This document shows positions 49,716-58,820 of a stretch of 64,000 nucleotides of DNA, piece by piece (position 1 is the stretch's first letter; each line of letters opens with the position of its first letter). The notes beneath the pieces are model-generated. The model worked only from the letters and a program-made list of their open reading frames with translations. It was not told the origin of the DNA and ran no database searches. The translations under genes and the position numbers were made by a program. Location of the stretch: the NCBI RefSeq assembly GCF_036226525.1, contig NZ_CP108487.1:7192001-7256000 (forward strand). Reading direction: 5' to 3'. The DNA comes from Kribbella sp. NBC_01245 (GTDB lineage Bacteria > Actinomycetota > Actinomycetes > Propionibacteriales > Kribbellaceae).

Positions 49716-49817
49716 CAGCGGTGCTCCTTCGTCGTCTGGCTTGATACTTGCTCTGCCGACGACGCTGTCAGCTACCAGCAGTGTTCCATATCCGGCTCGC
49801 CGGGTTACCTACGGGTC

Positions 49818-50660
49818 TCACTCGTGTTTCCGGCTGACGGTGTGCATGCCGGTCATGGCCGCCACTGGACCGTCTGGCGTCTCTACCCACTCACCGCAGG
49901 CTCCACCGCCCTCAGCCACCGCTAGCTCCAGTGGGCTGCCGTCCATTCGCAGTGCGGGGTGGTAGTACTCGGCGACCTGCTCGGCCGCGCCCTCGATGTA
50001 GTGCCCGATCAGTGCTCGCCGGAACCGGTCAGACGTCACATTGGGCGCACTGCCGTGCACGAGTGCTCCGTGGAAGAACAAGACATCCCCGGGCTCCATA
50101 ACCACCGGTACGGCGTCCCGGACGTCCCCGGCGTCAGGTAGCGGCACTGTCACGTCGGTGAAGCTCACGGACGTATCGGCCTTCTCCGTGCACAGGATCG
50201 GCCAGCGATGGCTGCCGGGGACTACGGACAGACAGCCGTTCGACTCGTCGACCGGGTCGAGCGCCATCCACGCCGCCACACACGTGCCCGGCTCGGCCTT
50301 CAGGTAGAAGTTGTCCTGGTGCAGGGCCTGTCCCCGCGACCCCGGCGGCTTGAAGTAGAGCATCGTCTGCACGGCGTACGGCGCGCGCCCGAGCATTTCG
50401 GTCAGCACCCGCTCGAGTCGATCGTCGATCAGCCATTGCAGGGAGAGCTCGTCCCACCGGTGCATCTGCGCCATCCGCGGATACCGCCGCAGGGGATCGC
50501 GGCTGCCCGCCTGGACGCCCACCGCGTCACCGTCGTACGACCCGCGCCGGCGCAGCACCATGTAGTGCTCCCGCAGCCGCTCGACCTCGTCGGTGCCGAA
50601 CAGCCCGCGGGCCACCGTGTACCCCTGCTGCTCGAATTCGTCCTTGAACGAAGCGCTCAT
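49818..50660 (-). CDS. Phytanoyl-CoA dioxygenase family protein
   Basis: 280 aa. Fe(II)/2-oxoglutarate-dependent oxygenase fold: the HxD pair is in ALHQDNFYLKAEPG, the distal His in LFFHGALVHGSAPN, and the oxoglutarate Arg in TSDRFRRALIGHY. The substrate is unknown; relatives hydroxylate ectoine, small metabolites or antibiotic intermediates. ATG 50660 (MSASFKDEF) has GGATGG upstream; ATG 50669 is an alternative. It is divergent from an AraC gene that probably regulates it. Confidence 0.88.
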   Translation of the reverse strand: MSASFKDEFEQQGYTVARGLFGTDEVERLREHYMVLRRRGSYDGDAVGVQAGSRDPLRRYPRMAQMHRWDELSLQWLIDDRLERVLTEMLGRAPYAVQTMLYFKPPGSRGQALHQDNFYLKAEPGTCVAAWMALDPVDESNGCLSVVPGSHRWPILCTEKADTSVSFTDVTVPLPDAGDVRDAVPVVMEPGDVLFFHGALVHGSAPNVTSDRFRRALIGHYIEGAAEQVAEYYHPALRMDGSPLELAVAEGGGACGEWVETPDGPVAAMTGMHTVSRKHE

Positions 50661-50751
50661 TCGTACCATCCCTGCTCGATAGGTCGTTACTCTTAGCTTG
50701 AACGCCGCAAGTCATAGTCGCGACGGAGAATCGACGCGAGGAGTTGCACTT

Positions 50752-51570
50752 TTGACGCGCACGACGCTCAGCGACGGACCGCCGTTGACCCTTGAGCTGC
50801 ACAGCCCGCCGACCTTCTGGCGCTGTGAGCCGAGTTGGTACTGGCAGACCCGGCCGCTGCGGGATCACCTGCTCTGGTGCGTCCTCGACGGCCGAGGTCA
50901 CCTGAGGCTGGACGGCCGGGAGCAGGAGTTGGGCCCGGGCATTTGCGCGGTCTTTGGCCCGGGCGACGAACCAACGGCCGGGCACGACCCGAAGAGGCGC
51001 CTCCTGGTCTTCGGCATGCACTTCAACGTCACAAGCGCCACAACCACCAGCAGCGCCACCGGCACCACTGGTGCTCAGGTCGACGTACTGCCGGAGCAGC
51101 GCTGGTGCGACGTACCGGATCGGCTGTTGCTAGGGGAGTTGGCCCGCGGCGCGGATACGGCCTACCGGCGAGGTGGTCGCGCTGGTAGACGCCAGGCCGA
51201 GTTGTACCTGGAACAACTGCTCTACCTGATCTGGGACGCCTCCACCCGGCCCAACCACCGCAAGGACGCAGCGCTGGAAGAGATCGCCCAGGTGATGAGG
51301 CAAGACCCCAGCCGCCAGTGGACCGTGACGGAGCTTGCAGCGCGTGCTGCGTTGTCCCGGGCTCAGTTCACGCGCAGGTTCACCAAGCAGTTCGGCGCCT
51401 CGCCCGCGCAGTACGTCATCCAGGCCCGAGTGGACCGGGCACACCAGCTCCTGACCGAGACGAGCATGTCCGTGACCCAAGTGGCGGCAGCCCTCGGCTA
51501 CACCGACGTGCCCTACTTCAGCCGCCAGTACAAACAACGAACCGGCCGAACCCCACGCCAAGACGCCTGA
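50752..51570 (+). CDS. AraC-family regulator
   Basis: 272 aa from TTG 50752, supported by GAGGAG seven bases upstream. Residues 1-130 form a cupin-like sensor (RDHLLWCVLDGRGHLRLDGREQELGPG); residues 175-270 hold the two helix-turn-helix motifs (WTVTELAARAALSRAQFTRRFTKQFGASPAQYVIQARV, then VTQVAAALGYTDVPYFSRQYKQRTGRTP). Divergent from the PhyH-type dioxygenase 91 bases away, its likely target. Confidence 0.88.
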   Translation: MTRTTLSDGPPLTLELHSPPTFWRCEPSWYWQTRPLRDHLLWCVLDGRGHLRLDGREQELGPGICAVFGPGDEPTAGHDPKRRLLVFGMHFNVTSATTTSSATGTTGAQVDVLPEQRWCDVPDRLLLGELARGADTAYRRGGRAGRRQAELYLEQLLYLIWDASTRPNHRKDAALEEIAQVMRQDPSRQWTVTELAARAALSRAQFTRRFTKQFGASPAQYVIQARVDRAHQLLTETSMSVTQVAAALGYTDVPYFSRQYKQRTGRTPRQDA

Positions 51571-51576
51571 AAAGAC

Positions 51577-52248
51577 CTAAGCCTCAGCGCGCCAGCGGTC
51601 CAGTACAGCGTCGAGGGCCGGCCGGATTTGGTCGCGAGCGGTCTGGCGAGCGATGCCGGACATCAGCAGGAGGTCGTAGTCGGTGTCGAGGTGCCTGGCC
51701 GATGCCACCACCGCCAGCGTGACCGCATTCTCGTCGAGCGCGCGACCGGCCGCGCTCCGCCCAACGCGCCCGCTGCCCCTCGTCCCGGCATGCTCCGCGA
51801 TCTCCTTCGCGCGATCCGACGGGCAGCTCGGGAACAACCGCAGGATCGCGGCCGCCATCCGCTGCTGGAAGTCGGCGTCTTCGTCGACCCGCCGCAGGGC
51901 CGCGCGTTCACGTTGCCGAGCCCGTACGTCGGCATCGGCGAGGCATTGCTCCTCGGCTGACTGCAGCGCCGCCTCTTCGACCAGCACGCCTTGCCGCTCG
52001 TACCGCTTCCGCGACCGGCTCCACTGGAGGACGATCGCGGACAGCGAACTCTCCTTGCGCGCCCGCCGGGTCAGCGCCGTATCGCCGCGAGGCAGGAACA
52101 CCAGATGGCCGAGATCGGCGCACGCCAGGCAATGCGGGGCCTCATCCTCCAACCGCAGCAGATCGCTCTCGGTGTCACCGCAATCCGCACAGGTGAAGGG
52201 CTTCAGCGGTGCGATGACAACGAGGTCGTCGGACTTGCCGGTCGGCAT
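51577..52248 (-). CDS. DUF2293 domain protein
   Basis: 223 aa. The N-terminus carries a zinc-ribbon-like pair CADCGDTESD and CLACADLGH. The DUF2293 region (about 120-215) includes ERAALRRVDEDADFQQRMAAAILRLFPSCPSDRAKEIAEHAGTRGSGRVGRS. The function is unknown. It follows citrate synthase by six bases on the same strand. The TAG stop is six bases past the convergent AraC stop. Confidence 0.82.
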   Translation of the reverse strand: MPTGKSDDLVVIAPLKPFTCADCGDTESDLLRLEDEAPHCLACADLGHLVFLPRGDTALTRRARKESSLSAIVLQWSRSRKRYERQGVLVEEAALQSAEEQCLADADVRARQRERAALRRVDEDADFQQRMAAAILRLFPSCPSDRAKEIAEHAGTRGSGRVGRSAAGRALDENAVTLAVVASARHLDTDYDLLLMSGIARQTARDQIRPALDAVLDRWRAEA

Positions 52249-52254
52249 GAGAGG

Positions 52255-53370
52255 TCAGCGGTTGAGCCAGGAGGGGTTCCAGCCCTCGATGTCGGTGGCG
52301 GGGCGGGTCGCCGGGCCGGAGTAGATGGCGGAGGGGCGGATCAGTCGGCCGGTGCGCTTCTGCTCCAGGATGTGCGCGCTCCAGCCCGCGGTGCGCGCAC
52401 AGGTGAACATCGAGGTGAACATCGGCGGCGGGACCTCCGCGAAGTCCAGCACGATCGCCGCCCAGAACTCGACGTTCGTCTCCAGCACCCGGTCCGGACG
52501 ACGCTCGCGCAGCTCGGCGAGAGCCGCCTTCTCCAGCGCCTCGGCCACCTCGTACCGCGGGGCGTCGAGCTCCTGCGCGGTCCGGCGCAGCACCCGGGCG
52601 CGCGGGTCCTCGGCCCGGTAGACGCGGTGCCCGAAGCCCATCAGGCGATCACCGGAGTCGAGCAGTCCCTTCACGTACGCGCGGGCGTCGCCGCCACGCT
52701 CGACGTCCTCGATCATCGTCAGCACTCGCGCGGGCGCACCGCCGTGCAGCGGGCCCGACATCGCGCCGACCGCGCCCGAGAGTGCGGCCGGTACGTCGGC
52801 GCCGGTCGACGCGATCACCCTTGCGGTGAAGGTGGAAGCGTTCATGCCGTGCTCGGCGGCAGACGTCCAGTAGGCGTCGACAGCCTTCACGTGCTTGGGG
52901 TCCGGCTCACCACGCCAGCGGATCATGAACCGCTCGGTGATGGTCTGAGCCTTGTCCACCTCACGCTGCGGAACCATCGGCTGACCAGTTCCACGAGCGG
53001 CCTGGGCGACGTACGACAACGCCATCACGGCCGCGCGCGACAAGTCGTCCCGCGCCTGCACGTCGTCGATGTCGTACAGCGGGCGTAGACCCCAGGCCGG
53101 TGCCAGCATCGCCAGTGCGGACTGCACGTCGACCCGGACATCACCAGAGTGCACGGGCAACGGGAACGGCTCCGCGGGTGGTAGACCCGGCGTGAAAGCT
53201 CCATCCACCAAGAGGCCCCAGACGTTCTCGAAGGGGACTCTGCCGACTAGATCCTCGATGTCGACACCGCGATAGCGCAGTGCCGATCCCTCCTTGTCCG
53301 GCTCGGCGATCTGGGTGTCGAAGGCAACCACACCTTCGAGGCCATGCTGGACGGTGACCGGCTCTGACAT
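52255..53370 (-). CDS. Citrate synthase 2-type enzyme
   Basis: 371 aa. Condenses acetyl-CoA (or propionyl-CoA) with oxaloacetate. Catalytic His-containing segments are SGPLHGGAPARVL and DRLMGFGHRVYRAEDPRARVL; the catalytic Asp region is in LETNVEFWAAIVLDFAEVPPPMFTSMFTCARTAGW. The start (MSEPVTVQHGLEGVVAFDTQIAEPD) matches the shorter actinobacterial citrate synthase 2 rather than the 430-residue GltA. AGGGAG lies 10 bases before the ATG. The longer open frame upstream is not coding. Confidence 0.93.
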   Translation of the reverse strand: MSEPVTVQHGLEGVVAFDTQIAEPDKEGSALRYRGVDIEDLVGRVPFENVWGLLVDGAFTPGLPPAEPFPLPVHSGDVRVDVQSALAMLAPAWGLRPLYDIDDVQARDDLSRAAVMALSYVAQAARGTGQPMVPQREVDKAQTITERFMIRWRGEPDPKHVKAVDAYWTSAAEHGMNASTFTARVIASTGADVPAALSGAVGAMSGPLHGGAPARVLTMIEDVERGGDARAYVKGLLDSGDRLMGFGHRVYRAEDPRARVLRRTAQELDAPRYEVAEALEKAALAELRERRPDRVLETNVEFWAAIVLDFAEVPPPMFTSMFTCARTAGWSAHILEQKRTGRLIRPSAIYSGPATRPATDIEGWNPSWLNR

Positions 53371-53534
53371 TCGCCCGCGACTCCCTTGTCTGTATCGGCT
53401 GCCCACGCAGCATAGGCCCACCACCTGCCAGACGGACACCTCTGTGTGTTGCGGGTTACAGGACTGTGTGAAGCGTGTTACCCACGTCATCCCTTTTGAC
53501 CACTCGCGGACAAAAGGGAGTCTAGGCTCGCCTT

Positions 53535-54173
53535 GTGGAGCTAGAAGAGATGCGGGAGACCTACGGCCTCGGCGAGCTGCGTGAGGATCAGGTGCACCCC
53601 GATCCGATCGTGCAGTTCCAGCGGTGGCTGGAGAACGCCGTTGCGTTCGGGGTGGCCGAGCCCAACGCGATGGTGCTGGCGACGGCGGATCAAACCGGCC
53701 GTCCGTCCGCGAGAACCGTTCTGCTGAAGGGGATCGACGAGCGCGGTTTCGTCTTCTACACCAACCAGCAGTCCCGCAAGGGTGACGAGCTCGCGGCCAA
53801 TCCACTGTGTGCACTGGTATTTCCCTGGCACGTGATGGAACGCCAGGTCCGCGTGGAAGGCACAGCCTCGAAGTTGCCGCAGGACGAGGTCGACGCCTAC
53901 TTCGCCAGTCGCCCGCGTGGTTCCCAGCTCGGCGCCTGGGCTTCGCAACAGTCGCAGCCGGTCGAATCCCGCGAGGAGCTCGACCTGCAATACGCGTCGT
54001 ACGAGCGGCAATGGCCCGACGGCACCGAGATCGCCACGCCGTACTTCTGGGGCGGTTACCGGATCAAGCCCGACTTCATCGAGTTCTGGCAGGGCCGGAC
54101 GGGCCGCCTGCACGACCGGTTGGCGTACCGGCGTACAGGCGACTCCTGGCAACTGCAGCGGCTCCAGCCCTAG
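53535..54173 (+). CDS. pdxH: Pyridoxamine 5'-phosphate oxidase
   Basis: 212 aa. Oxidises pyridoxamine or pyridoxine 5'-phosphate to PLP with FMN. Family marks: DPIVQFQRWLENAV, RTVLLKGIDERGFVFYTNQQSRKGDELAANP, SRPRGSQLGAWAS, and the C-terminal PP-binding WGGYRIKPDFIEFWQGRTGRLHDR. GTG 53535 is probably leaderless: TAGGCT lies seven bases upstream. It ends four bases into the stop of the convergent MMPL gene (CTAG overlap). Confidence 0.95.
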   Translation: MELEEMRETYGLGELREDQVHPDPIVQFQRWLENAVAFGVAEPNAMVLATADQTGRPSARTVLLKGIDERGFVFYTNQQSRKGDELAANPLCALVFPWHVMERQVRVEGTASKLPQDEVDAYFASRPRGSQLGAWASQQSQPVESREELDLQYASYERQWPDGTEIATPYFWGGYRIKPDFIEFWQGRTGRLHDRLAYRRTGDSWQLQRLQP

Positions 54174-56353
54174 ACGTTGACGGGCTCACGCTCATCGGAC
54201 GAAGGGCGTGGGGCTTCGACCTCGCGGAAGCCGTTGCGCTGCCACCAACGGGTGAGTGCGGGCGGAGCCCACCAGTTGGCCTTGCCGAGCAGGCGCATCG
54301 TGGCCGGGACCAGCAGGGCGCGAACGACCGTGGCGTCGAGGGTGATCGCGATCACCAGGCCGATACCGATCATCTTCACGAACACGATGCCCGAGGTGGA
54401 GAACGCGCCCACCACGATCACCAGCAGCAGGGCCGCACTGGTGATGATGCCGCCCGTGCGCTGCAGTCCGAGCGCGACCGCCTTCGTGTTGTCACCGGTA
54501 CGGTCGTACTCCTCACGAATCCGGCTGAGCAGGAACACCTCGTAGTCCATCGAGAGCCCGAAGAGTACGGCGAACAGCAGCACTGGGTTGGTCGCGTCGA
54601 GGAAACCCGCCGGGGTGAAGTCGAGCAGACCCGACAGATGCCCGTCCTGGAAGATCCAGACCATCGCGCCGAACGACGCCGCCAGCGACAACACGTTCAT
54701 CAGCAACGCCTTCGCCGGCAGTACCAGCGAGCCAAAGGCCAGGAACAACAGCAGGAACGTGATGACGATGATCAGACCGATCATCCACGGCGCACGCTCG
54801 CCCATGACGTCCAGCAGATCCAGTAGCGCCGCAGTCTCGCCTCCAACCTGCACAGACGTCCCTGCCGGCGGTACGACGCCACGGACCGCCTTGACCACAT
54901 CACGCGCTGGCAGCTCCTGCGCGGTGTAGGAGGTGTGTACGACAACAGAGGCAACGCCATCCTTGTACCCGTCGACACGAACCGCATCTACGTCCCTAAG
55001 CGCCTGCAAGTTCTTGAGGTACGGCGCGAGGCTCTGCTGCGCCTCACGATCGCCAAGCGATGCGTCAAACCGAACCGCCGCCAAGACGTTCGAACCACCA
55101 GCACCGGCGAAATCGCTCTGCAGGATCTCCGTGACGGTACGGCTCTCCGAACCCACGGGGAGTGCCCGGTGGTCGACACCGCCGAGTTCGGCCCGCAGGA
55201 AGGGGATACCGAGGACCAGTACGAGCGGCACCAGCACTACGACGTACCGGATGGGCCGACGCATCACGCTCTGCGCCAGTCGGTACCACGCCCCGTGCTG
55301 GCCCTCGCGCGGCTTGGAGCGGCCAAGGCCGGGGATGCGCAGCTTGTTCACCCGATGTCCCAGCACGGCCAACAGCGCGGGCAGAGCGGTCAAGGCCGCC
55401 ACCATCGCGACAACCACCGCAGCGGCACCGCCGTACGCCATGGACTTCAGGAACATCACCGGGAACAACACCAGGCTAGTGATGGCCACACCCACAGTGA
55501 TGCCGGAGAAGGCGACAGTCCGACCGGCGGTCGCCATGGTCGTCACCAGGGCCTTCTCGACGTCATCGCCTTGCGCGAGCTGCTCACGGAATCGCGTCAC
55601 GATGAACAGCGCGTAGTCGATCGCCAGGCCGAAACCGATCATCGTCACGATGTTGATCGAGAACACGGACACATCGGTGAACGTGGTGAGCGCCCGCAGC
55701 ACGACGAACGCGCCGAGGATGGCGAGTCCGCCCACGAACAACGGCAGACTCGCCGCGACCAGTCCGCCGAACACGATCACCAGCAAGACCAGCACGATCG
55801 GCAGCGAGATGGTCTCGGCCTGGACGATGTCGTGCTCGGTTTGGACGTTCACCTCTTCGAAGACGGCCATTTCGCCACCGAGCTTCACGTCGAGCCCGGC
55901 GGGCGTACGGCCGAGCGCGTCCTGGATCCGGTGGTAGGTAGCCAGCCGCTCCTCGGGATCGGCGCCGGCCAGCGTCAGTACGGCATACGTGCTGTGTTGG
56001 TCGTTCGAGACGCACGCGGGCGCCTTCGTCGACCAGTAGGTGGCAGTCCGAACGACCTCGCCGTCTGGCAAACCGGCCAGGTGCGAGTCGACCGCCTGTT
56101 TAAATTCCGGGTCTGCCACAGTCGCCGCATCACTGCGATAGAGCACGATGACGTCCGAGCCATCCCGCCCGACGGTCTGCTCGAGCGTGCGCACGGCCTT
56201 GGCGGCCTCGCTGTTCGGCGCCTCGAATCCGCCGTTCGCGAGCGAGCCGAACACGCCCGTGCCCCAGACGGCCGCCCCGATGACGAACAGGCCGGTCAGG
56301 ACGAGGAAGGCGCGGCGCCGCCGGTAAGCGAGCCGACCGAGTGTTTCGAACAC
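54170..56353 (-). CDS. MMPL family RND-type transporter
   Basis: 727 aa from GTG 56353, preceded by GGAGGGG. Twelve spans in a 1+5+1+5 pattern, with large outer loops after spans 1 and 7. Conserved membrane motifs are IGFGLAIDYALFIVTRFREQ and FGLSMDYEVFLLSRIREEY, each with the Asp-Tyr pair thought to carry protons. Exports lipids, siderophores or drugs in actinobacteria. The palindrome at 56396 and the divergent TetR gene indicate inducible expression. The ATG at 56377 has no ribosome site. Confidence 0.92.
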   Translation of the reverse strand: MFETLGRLAYRRRRAFLVLTGLFVIGAAVWGTGVFGSLANGGFEAPNSEAAKAVRTLEQTVGRDGSDVIVLYRSDAATVADPEFKQAVDSHLAGLPDGEVVRTATYWSTKAPACVSNDQHSTYAVLTLAGADPEERLATYHRIQDALGRTPAGLDVKLGGEMAVFEEVNVQTEHDIVQAETISLPIVLVLLVIVFGGLVAASLPLFVGGLAILGAFVVLRALTTFTDVSVFSINIVTMIGFGLAIDYALFIVTRFREQLAQGDDVEKALVTTMATAGRTVAFSGITVGVAITSLVLFPVMFLKSMAYGGAAAVVVAMVAALTALPALLAVLGHRVNKLRIPGLGRSKPREGQHGAWYRLAQSVMRRPIRYVVVLVPLVLVLGIPFLRAELGGVDHRALPVGSESRTVTEILQSDFAGAGGSNVLAAVRFDASLGDREAQQSLAPYLKNLQALRDVDAVRVDGYKDGVASVVVHTSYTAQELPARDVVKAVRGVVPPAGTSVQVGGETAALLDLLDVMGERAPWMIGLIIVITFLLLFLAFGSLVLPAKALLMNVLSLAASFGAMVWIFQDGHLSGLLDFTPAGFLDATNPVLLFAVLFGLSMDYEVFLLSRIREEYDRTGDNTKAVALGLQRTGGIITSAALLLVIVVGAFSTSGIVFVKMIGIGLVIAITLDATVVRALLVPATMRLLGKANWWAPPALTRWWQRNGFREVEAPRPSSDEREPVNV

Positions 56354-56395
56354 GGAACCCCTCCGAAGGGCGTACATTGAACAGTGGTCGCGGTA

Positions 56396-56426
56396 GTGAA
56401 CACCGTTAACGGTTAACGGTGTTCAC
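56396..56426. promoter_or_regulatory. 31-base perfect palindrome between MMPL and TetR genes
   Basis: GTGAACACCGTTAAC, a central G, and the exact complement. It is 42 bases from the MMPL start and 39 bases from the TetR start, so it can block both divergent promoters. A strong TetR-type operator candidate. Confidence 0.88.
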
Positions 56427-56465
56427 CATAGCCGGGACTGAACCTGACCTGTCAAGGAGTCAAAG

Positions 56466-57185
56466 GTGAGTACTGAAGCGACCGTCGAGACGCGACGGGA
56501 CCGGCAACGTGCCGCGACCGTCGCCGAGATCAAGGCGGCGGCCCGGCGGCGACTGGTCGAGGGCGGCCAGACCGCGATCGGGCTGCGGGCGATCGCGCGC
56601 GACCTCGACCTGAGTGCGCCCGCGCTGTACCGGTACTTCCCGAGTCACGACGAGCTGATCACCGCGCTCATCACCGACCTGTTCGACGAGCTCACCGCCG
56701 CGATGGTCGCCGCTCGCGACGAGTACGCGCCCGACGATCTCGCTGCCCGGCTCTACGCGACCGCGCTGGCGCTGCGCGCGTGGGCGGTGGCCCATCCGGC
56801 CGAGTTCGGCCTGGTCTTCGGCTCGCCCGTGCACAGCCCGATGCTCGATCCGTACGACGATTCGCCGTGCCATCAGGCCGGGATGCGGTTCGGCGCGGTC
56901 TTCAAGGATCTGATGCAGGAGCTGTGGCACCGCCGTCCGTTCCCGATCCCGCCCGACGAGGAGCTCGGTCCGGAACTGGTGGCCCAGCTGGAGAGCCGCG
57001 CGGCCCAGTTCGGCAATCTGCCGCCGGGCGCGATCTACCTCAGCCTCAACTACTGGACCCGGCTCTACGGCCTGATCTGCATGGAGATCTTCGGCCAGCT
57101 GCACTGGGCCCTCGACGACGCCGGCGCCTACTTCCAGGCCCAGGTCAACGAGATCGCCAGGGCGCTCTCCCTGGATTGCCTGTAA
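56466..57185 (+). CDS. TetR-family regulator of the MMPL exporter
   Basis: 239 aa. HTH near 22-66: VAEIKAAARRRLVEGGQTAIGLRAIARDLDLSAPALYRYFPSHDELITALI. The C-terminal domain matches the TetR_C_33-like group (LRAWAVAHPAEFGLVFGSPV). GTG 56466 has AAGGAG six bases upstream. Divergent from the MMPL gene with the palindrome between. Confidence 0.92.
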   Translation: MSTEATVETRRDRQRAATVAEIKAAARRRLVEGGQTAIGLRAIARDLDLSAPALYRYFPSHDELITALITDLFDELTAAMVAARDEYAPDDLAARLYATALALRAWAVAHPAEFGLVFGSPVHSPMLDPYDDSPCHQAGMRFGAVFKDLMQELWHRRPFPIPPDEELGPELVAQLESRAAQFGNLPPGAIYLSLNYWTRLYGLICMEIFGQLHWALDDAGAYFQAQVNEIARALSLDCL

Positions 57186-57482
57186 ATAAAAGAGACCCGT
57201 GAGCGCTTCCTCGATCTTCGAGGGTCAGGCGGACTGACCTGACTGCTCACGGGTCCGGTGACTGGCGTGAAACTGGCTAGCCACATGCCCACTAACTGTG
57301 GAGAGCGGCTAGCCCGCCGCCACCTCACGAGTCCGATTGCAATTCATGCGTTGGACCACCTCCCTTCGCGTGTACTGAGAACCTACGTCGCGATCGGCCG
57401 GCACTCAACAGATTTACGCCGCAGGCTGACAAGTGGCCGAGATGGTCATCCAACGACCCACGAACGTGGTCCCATTGGACAC
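57186..57482. other. Gene-free 297-base structured region
   Basis: A three-way junction can form at 57194-57255: outer stem GACCCGTGAGC (57194-57204) with GCTCACGGGTC (57245-57255), inner hairpins CCTCGA/TCGAGG and GGTCA/TGACC. Further on, GGCTAGCC occurs twice (near 57275 and 57307) and can pair with TGTGG/CCACA parts. It may be a terminator plus the promoter region of the next gene, or a small RNA. No coding sequence is evident. Confidence 0.5.
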
Positions 57483-57755
57483 ATGCTGAGGCTCGTACTA
57501 CTACCGGCCGTGATCCTGGCCGTCGCGCTGGCCTGGTTCGCCATCGCCTCGTATCGCCGGGCGCAGATCGCGGAGCAGCAAGTCGCCGCGCTCAAGGACG
57601 AGGTGCGCACGCTGGAGAAGGTGGTCGCGACCGCCGAGCAGGGGTTGCGTACGCTCGCCGGGCATCCGTCCGTGCCTCGCGATGTCGCCGTCTCGGCCGA
57701 CATCACCCTGGCCGACGTACGACGGCTGCTCGACCGCAAGGAACTCGACGGATAA
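57483..57755 (+). CDS. Small single-span protein with a coiled coil
   Basis: 90 aa. Span at about 3-22 (RLVLLPAVILAVALAWFAIA), then a charged helix with heptad-like pattern (QIAEQQVAALKDEVRTLEKVVATAEQGLRTLAG), then a short soluble tail. The ribosome site is weak. It lies 111 bases before the SPFH gene on the same strand, so a partner role is possible. Not recognised. Confidence 0.65.
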   Translation: MLRLVLLPAVILAVALAWFAIASYRRAQIAEQQVAALKDEVRTLEKVVATAEQGLRTLAGHPSVPRDVAVSADITLADVRRLLDRKELDG

Positions 57756-57866
57756 CTCCGCCGTCCAAAGGCTGTCCAAGGCGCAGCAACTCCCCGAACA
57801 AGTCGCAGCACATCCCCGAATGACCCGGCGCTATGCCGGCATGACCAGCAAGGAGCACGACCCCAG

Positions 57867-58820
57867 ATGGCGAAGACCCCGAACGTGGCGGCGATCAAGT
57901 CGAAGAGCCCGGTGGGCAAGGTGATCGGCGTTGTGATCCTGGTGATCATCGCGATCATCCTGCTGGTCAAGATCTTCAACTTCGCGAACACCGCGACGAA
58001 TGAGATCGGCCTGCACTACGGCGGCGGCATCATCGAGGATCGCAAGTTCAAGAGCGTGATCGCGCCGGGTTCCACCAACAAGCGGATCGGCCCCGGCGAC
58101 CAGTTCTACGTCTACCCGATCGACCAGCGCTCGTACATCATCGGCGGCGCCGGCGCGGACAGCTCCGCCGATGACGAGGTCACGGTCGTCAGCAAGGACA
58201 ACGTGCGCCTCGGGGTGCGGGTCCAGGTCTACTTCACGCTGAACCGTGACCAGGCCATCCTGCAGAACTTCCACGAGCGGATCGGCCTCAAGACCTACGC
58301 CTTCACCGAGAAGGGCTGGCACGACATGCTGCGGGCGTACTTCCGGCCGCAGATCGACCGCGCCCTCGCCGCCGTCGCGACCAACTACAACTGGGCCGAG
58401 CTCTACAACAACGAGGCCAAGAAGGCGCAGTTCCAGACCGCCGCGGCGAAGGAGTTCACCCGGCTGCTGCCGGCCGCCGTCGGTGGCGACTACTTCTGCG
58501 GCCCGAGCTACAACGGCAACAACGGTTGTGGCGAGCTGTCCTTCACGATCCAGAAGCCGAACCCGATGGACAAGGGCATCATCGACGGTATCGAGGCGAA
58601 GCAGCGCGCCGAGCTGGCCCGGCAGGCGCAGGAGCAGAAGAACCAGCAGGTGAACGTCGAGCTGCAGTCGGTCAAGGCCCAGGTGGCGCTGCTCGGCGCG
58701 CAGGGTTACCTGCTCAAGTCCGCGATCGAGTCCGGCAAGATCCAGTTCATGGTGATCCCGCAGAACGGCAACGTCAGCATCCCGGTGCCGGTGCCGAGCA
58801 CCACGCCGACGCCGCGTTAG
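57867..58820 (+). CDS. SPFH/prohibitin-like membrane protein
   Basis: 317 aa. One N-terminal span (GKVIGVVILVIIAIILLVKI) anchors an SPFH (band 7) domain: GIIEDRKFKSVIAPGSTNK, DEVTVVSKDNVRLGVRVQVYFTLN, then an Ala/Gln-rich helical segment EAKQRAELARQAQEQKNQQVNVELQ as in prohibitins. The C-terminus is Pro/Thr-rich. Such proteins scaffold membrane microdomains. A loop with FCGPSYNGNNGCG contains a likely disulfide and is unusual. AAGGAG lies 11 bases before the ATG. Confidence 0.85.
   Translation: MAKTPNVAAIKSKSPVGKVIGVVILVIIAIILLVKIFNFANTATNEIGLHYGGGIIEDRKFKSVIAPGSTNKRIGPGDQFYVYPIDQRSYIIGGAGADSSADDEVTVVSKDNVRLGVRVQVYFTLNRDQAILQNFHERIGLKTYAFTEKGWHDMLRAYFRPQIDRALAAVATNYNWAELYNNEAKKAQFQTAAAKEFTRLLPAAVGGDYFCGPSYNGNNGCGELSFTIQKPNPMDKGIIDGIEAKQRAELARQAQEQKNQQVNVELQSVKAQVALLGAQGYLLKSAIESGKIQFMVIPQNGNVSIPVPVPSTTPTPR

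Noticed and set aside
54935..56380. 481-codon plus-strand open frame opposite the MMPL gene
   Set aside because: Composition is shadow-like (His/Arg/Gln-rich), there is no ribosome site, and MMPL motifs are clear on the other strand.
57194..57255. Possible tRNA
   Set aside because: Cloverleaf-like pairing exists, but there is no T-loop GTTCRA, no 7-base acceptor and no fitting anticodon arm. Kept only as a structured region.
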